DNA of 12,784 bases from an uncultured Eubacteriales bacterium (GTDB lineage Bacteria; Bacillota; Clostridia; Oscillospirales; Oscillospiraceae). Below the pieces are notes generated by a model. The model worked only from the letters and a program-made list of their open reading frames with translations, made no database searches and was not told where the DNA came from. This document shows, one piece after another, positions 12,766 to 12,784 of this stretch. The stretch covers positions 1 to 12,784 of the forward strand of contig URHT01000042.1 in the NCBI GenBank assembly GCA_900547745.1. The letters run 5' to 3'. Positions within the stretch are counted from its first letter, which is position 1; the number at the start of each line of letters is the position of its first letter. The position numbers were made by a program, and so were the translations under genes.

Positions 12766-12784
12766 CCCCCGGCGAAGCCGGGGG
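12766..12784 (+). terminator. Terminator hairpin at the window edge
   Basis: CCCCCGGC (12766–12773) pairs perfectly with GCCGGGGG (12777–12784) over GAA, four bases after the orphan integrase-domain stop. The window ends at the last stem base, so the U-run cannot be seen. Confidence 0.65.

Noticed and set aside
1..12784. CRISPR array, tRNA, rRNA or complete insertion sequence
   Set aside because: No regularly spaced identical repeats, no cloverleaf or rRNA-like sequence, and no transposase frame or terminal inverted repeats were seen.

Overview
The window looks like chromosomal DNA from a GC-rich, spore-forming Clostridia, most likely Oscillospirales/Oscillospiraceae. This rests on the SpoIIM-like and SigH-like proteins, the yajC–TIGR04086-type membrane protein neighbourhood, the Firmicutes-type LexA, promoter and Shine-Dalgarno signals, and the trmK–nif3 pair. 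Every supported gene is on the + strand. No tRNA, rRNA, CRISPR array or complete insertion sequence was seen.

Layout. (1) 1–3480: the tail of an unidentified gene, a large CPA2-type cation:proton antiporter with two C-terminal RCK_C domains, and tgt, which begins on the base after the antiporter stop codon. (2) 3481–4490: a weak hairpin overlapping a good SigA-type promoter, then yajC. A near-perfect terminator hairpin follows whose 3' arm contains the ribosome binding site of the next gene, a four-helix membrane protein of TIGR04086 type. (3) 4491–4844: 354 bases without a credible gene but with repeats and promoter-like signals. (4) 4845–6352: a SpoIIM-like sporulation membrane protein and xerD, closed by a strong terminator. 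(5) 6418–8645: a consensus promoter with a LexA-type box on the start point drives ruvC-ruvA-ruvB, the SOS branch-migration and resolution operon. (6) 8646–9783: a consensus promoter, apparently leaderless and flanked by Spo0A-box-like sites, drives a SigH-like sigma factor. A small four-CxxC zinc-ribbon protein and a strong terminator follow. (7) 9796–12345: a promoter carrying a perfect 13-base palindrome over its -10, then a DUF1858 redox-disulfide protein, trmK, a Nif3-like metalloprotein and yebC. (8) 12346–12784: visibly AT-richer DNA with a free-standing 90-residue tyrosine-recombinase core-binding domain that lacks its catalytic half, closed by a hairpin at the window edge.

Most genes are housekeeping: tRNA modification (tgt, trmK), secretion (yajC), chromosome dimer resolution (xerD), recombination (ruvCAB) and translation quality control (yebC). 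Two link to sporulation (spoIIM-like, sigH-like). I found no convincing new multi-gene system. The points most worth a second look are regulatory: the ribosome site hidden in the yajC terminator, the leaderless sigma gene with paired 0A-like boxes, the palindrome on the DUF1858 promoter, the triple TTNACATAA repeat before spoIIM, and the orphan integrase N-domain at the right end.
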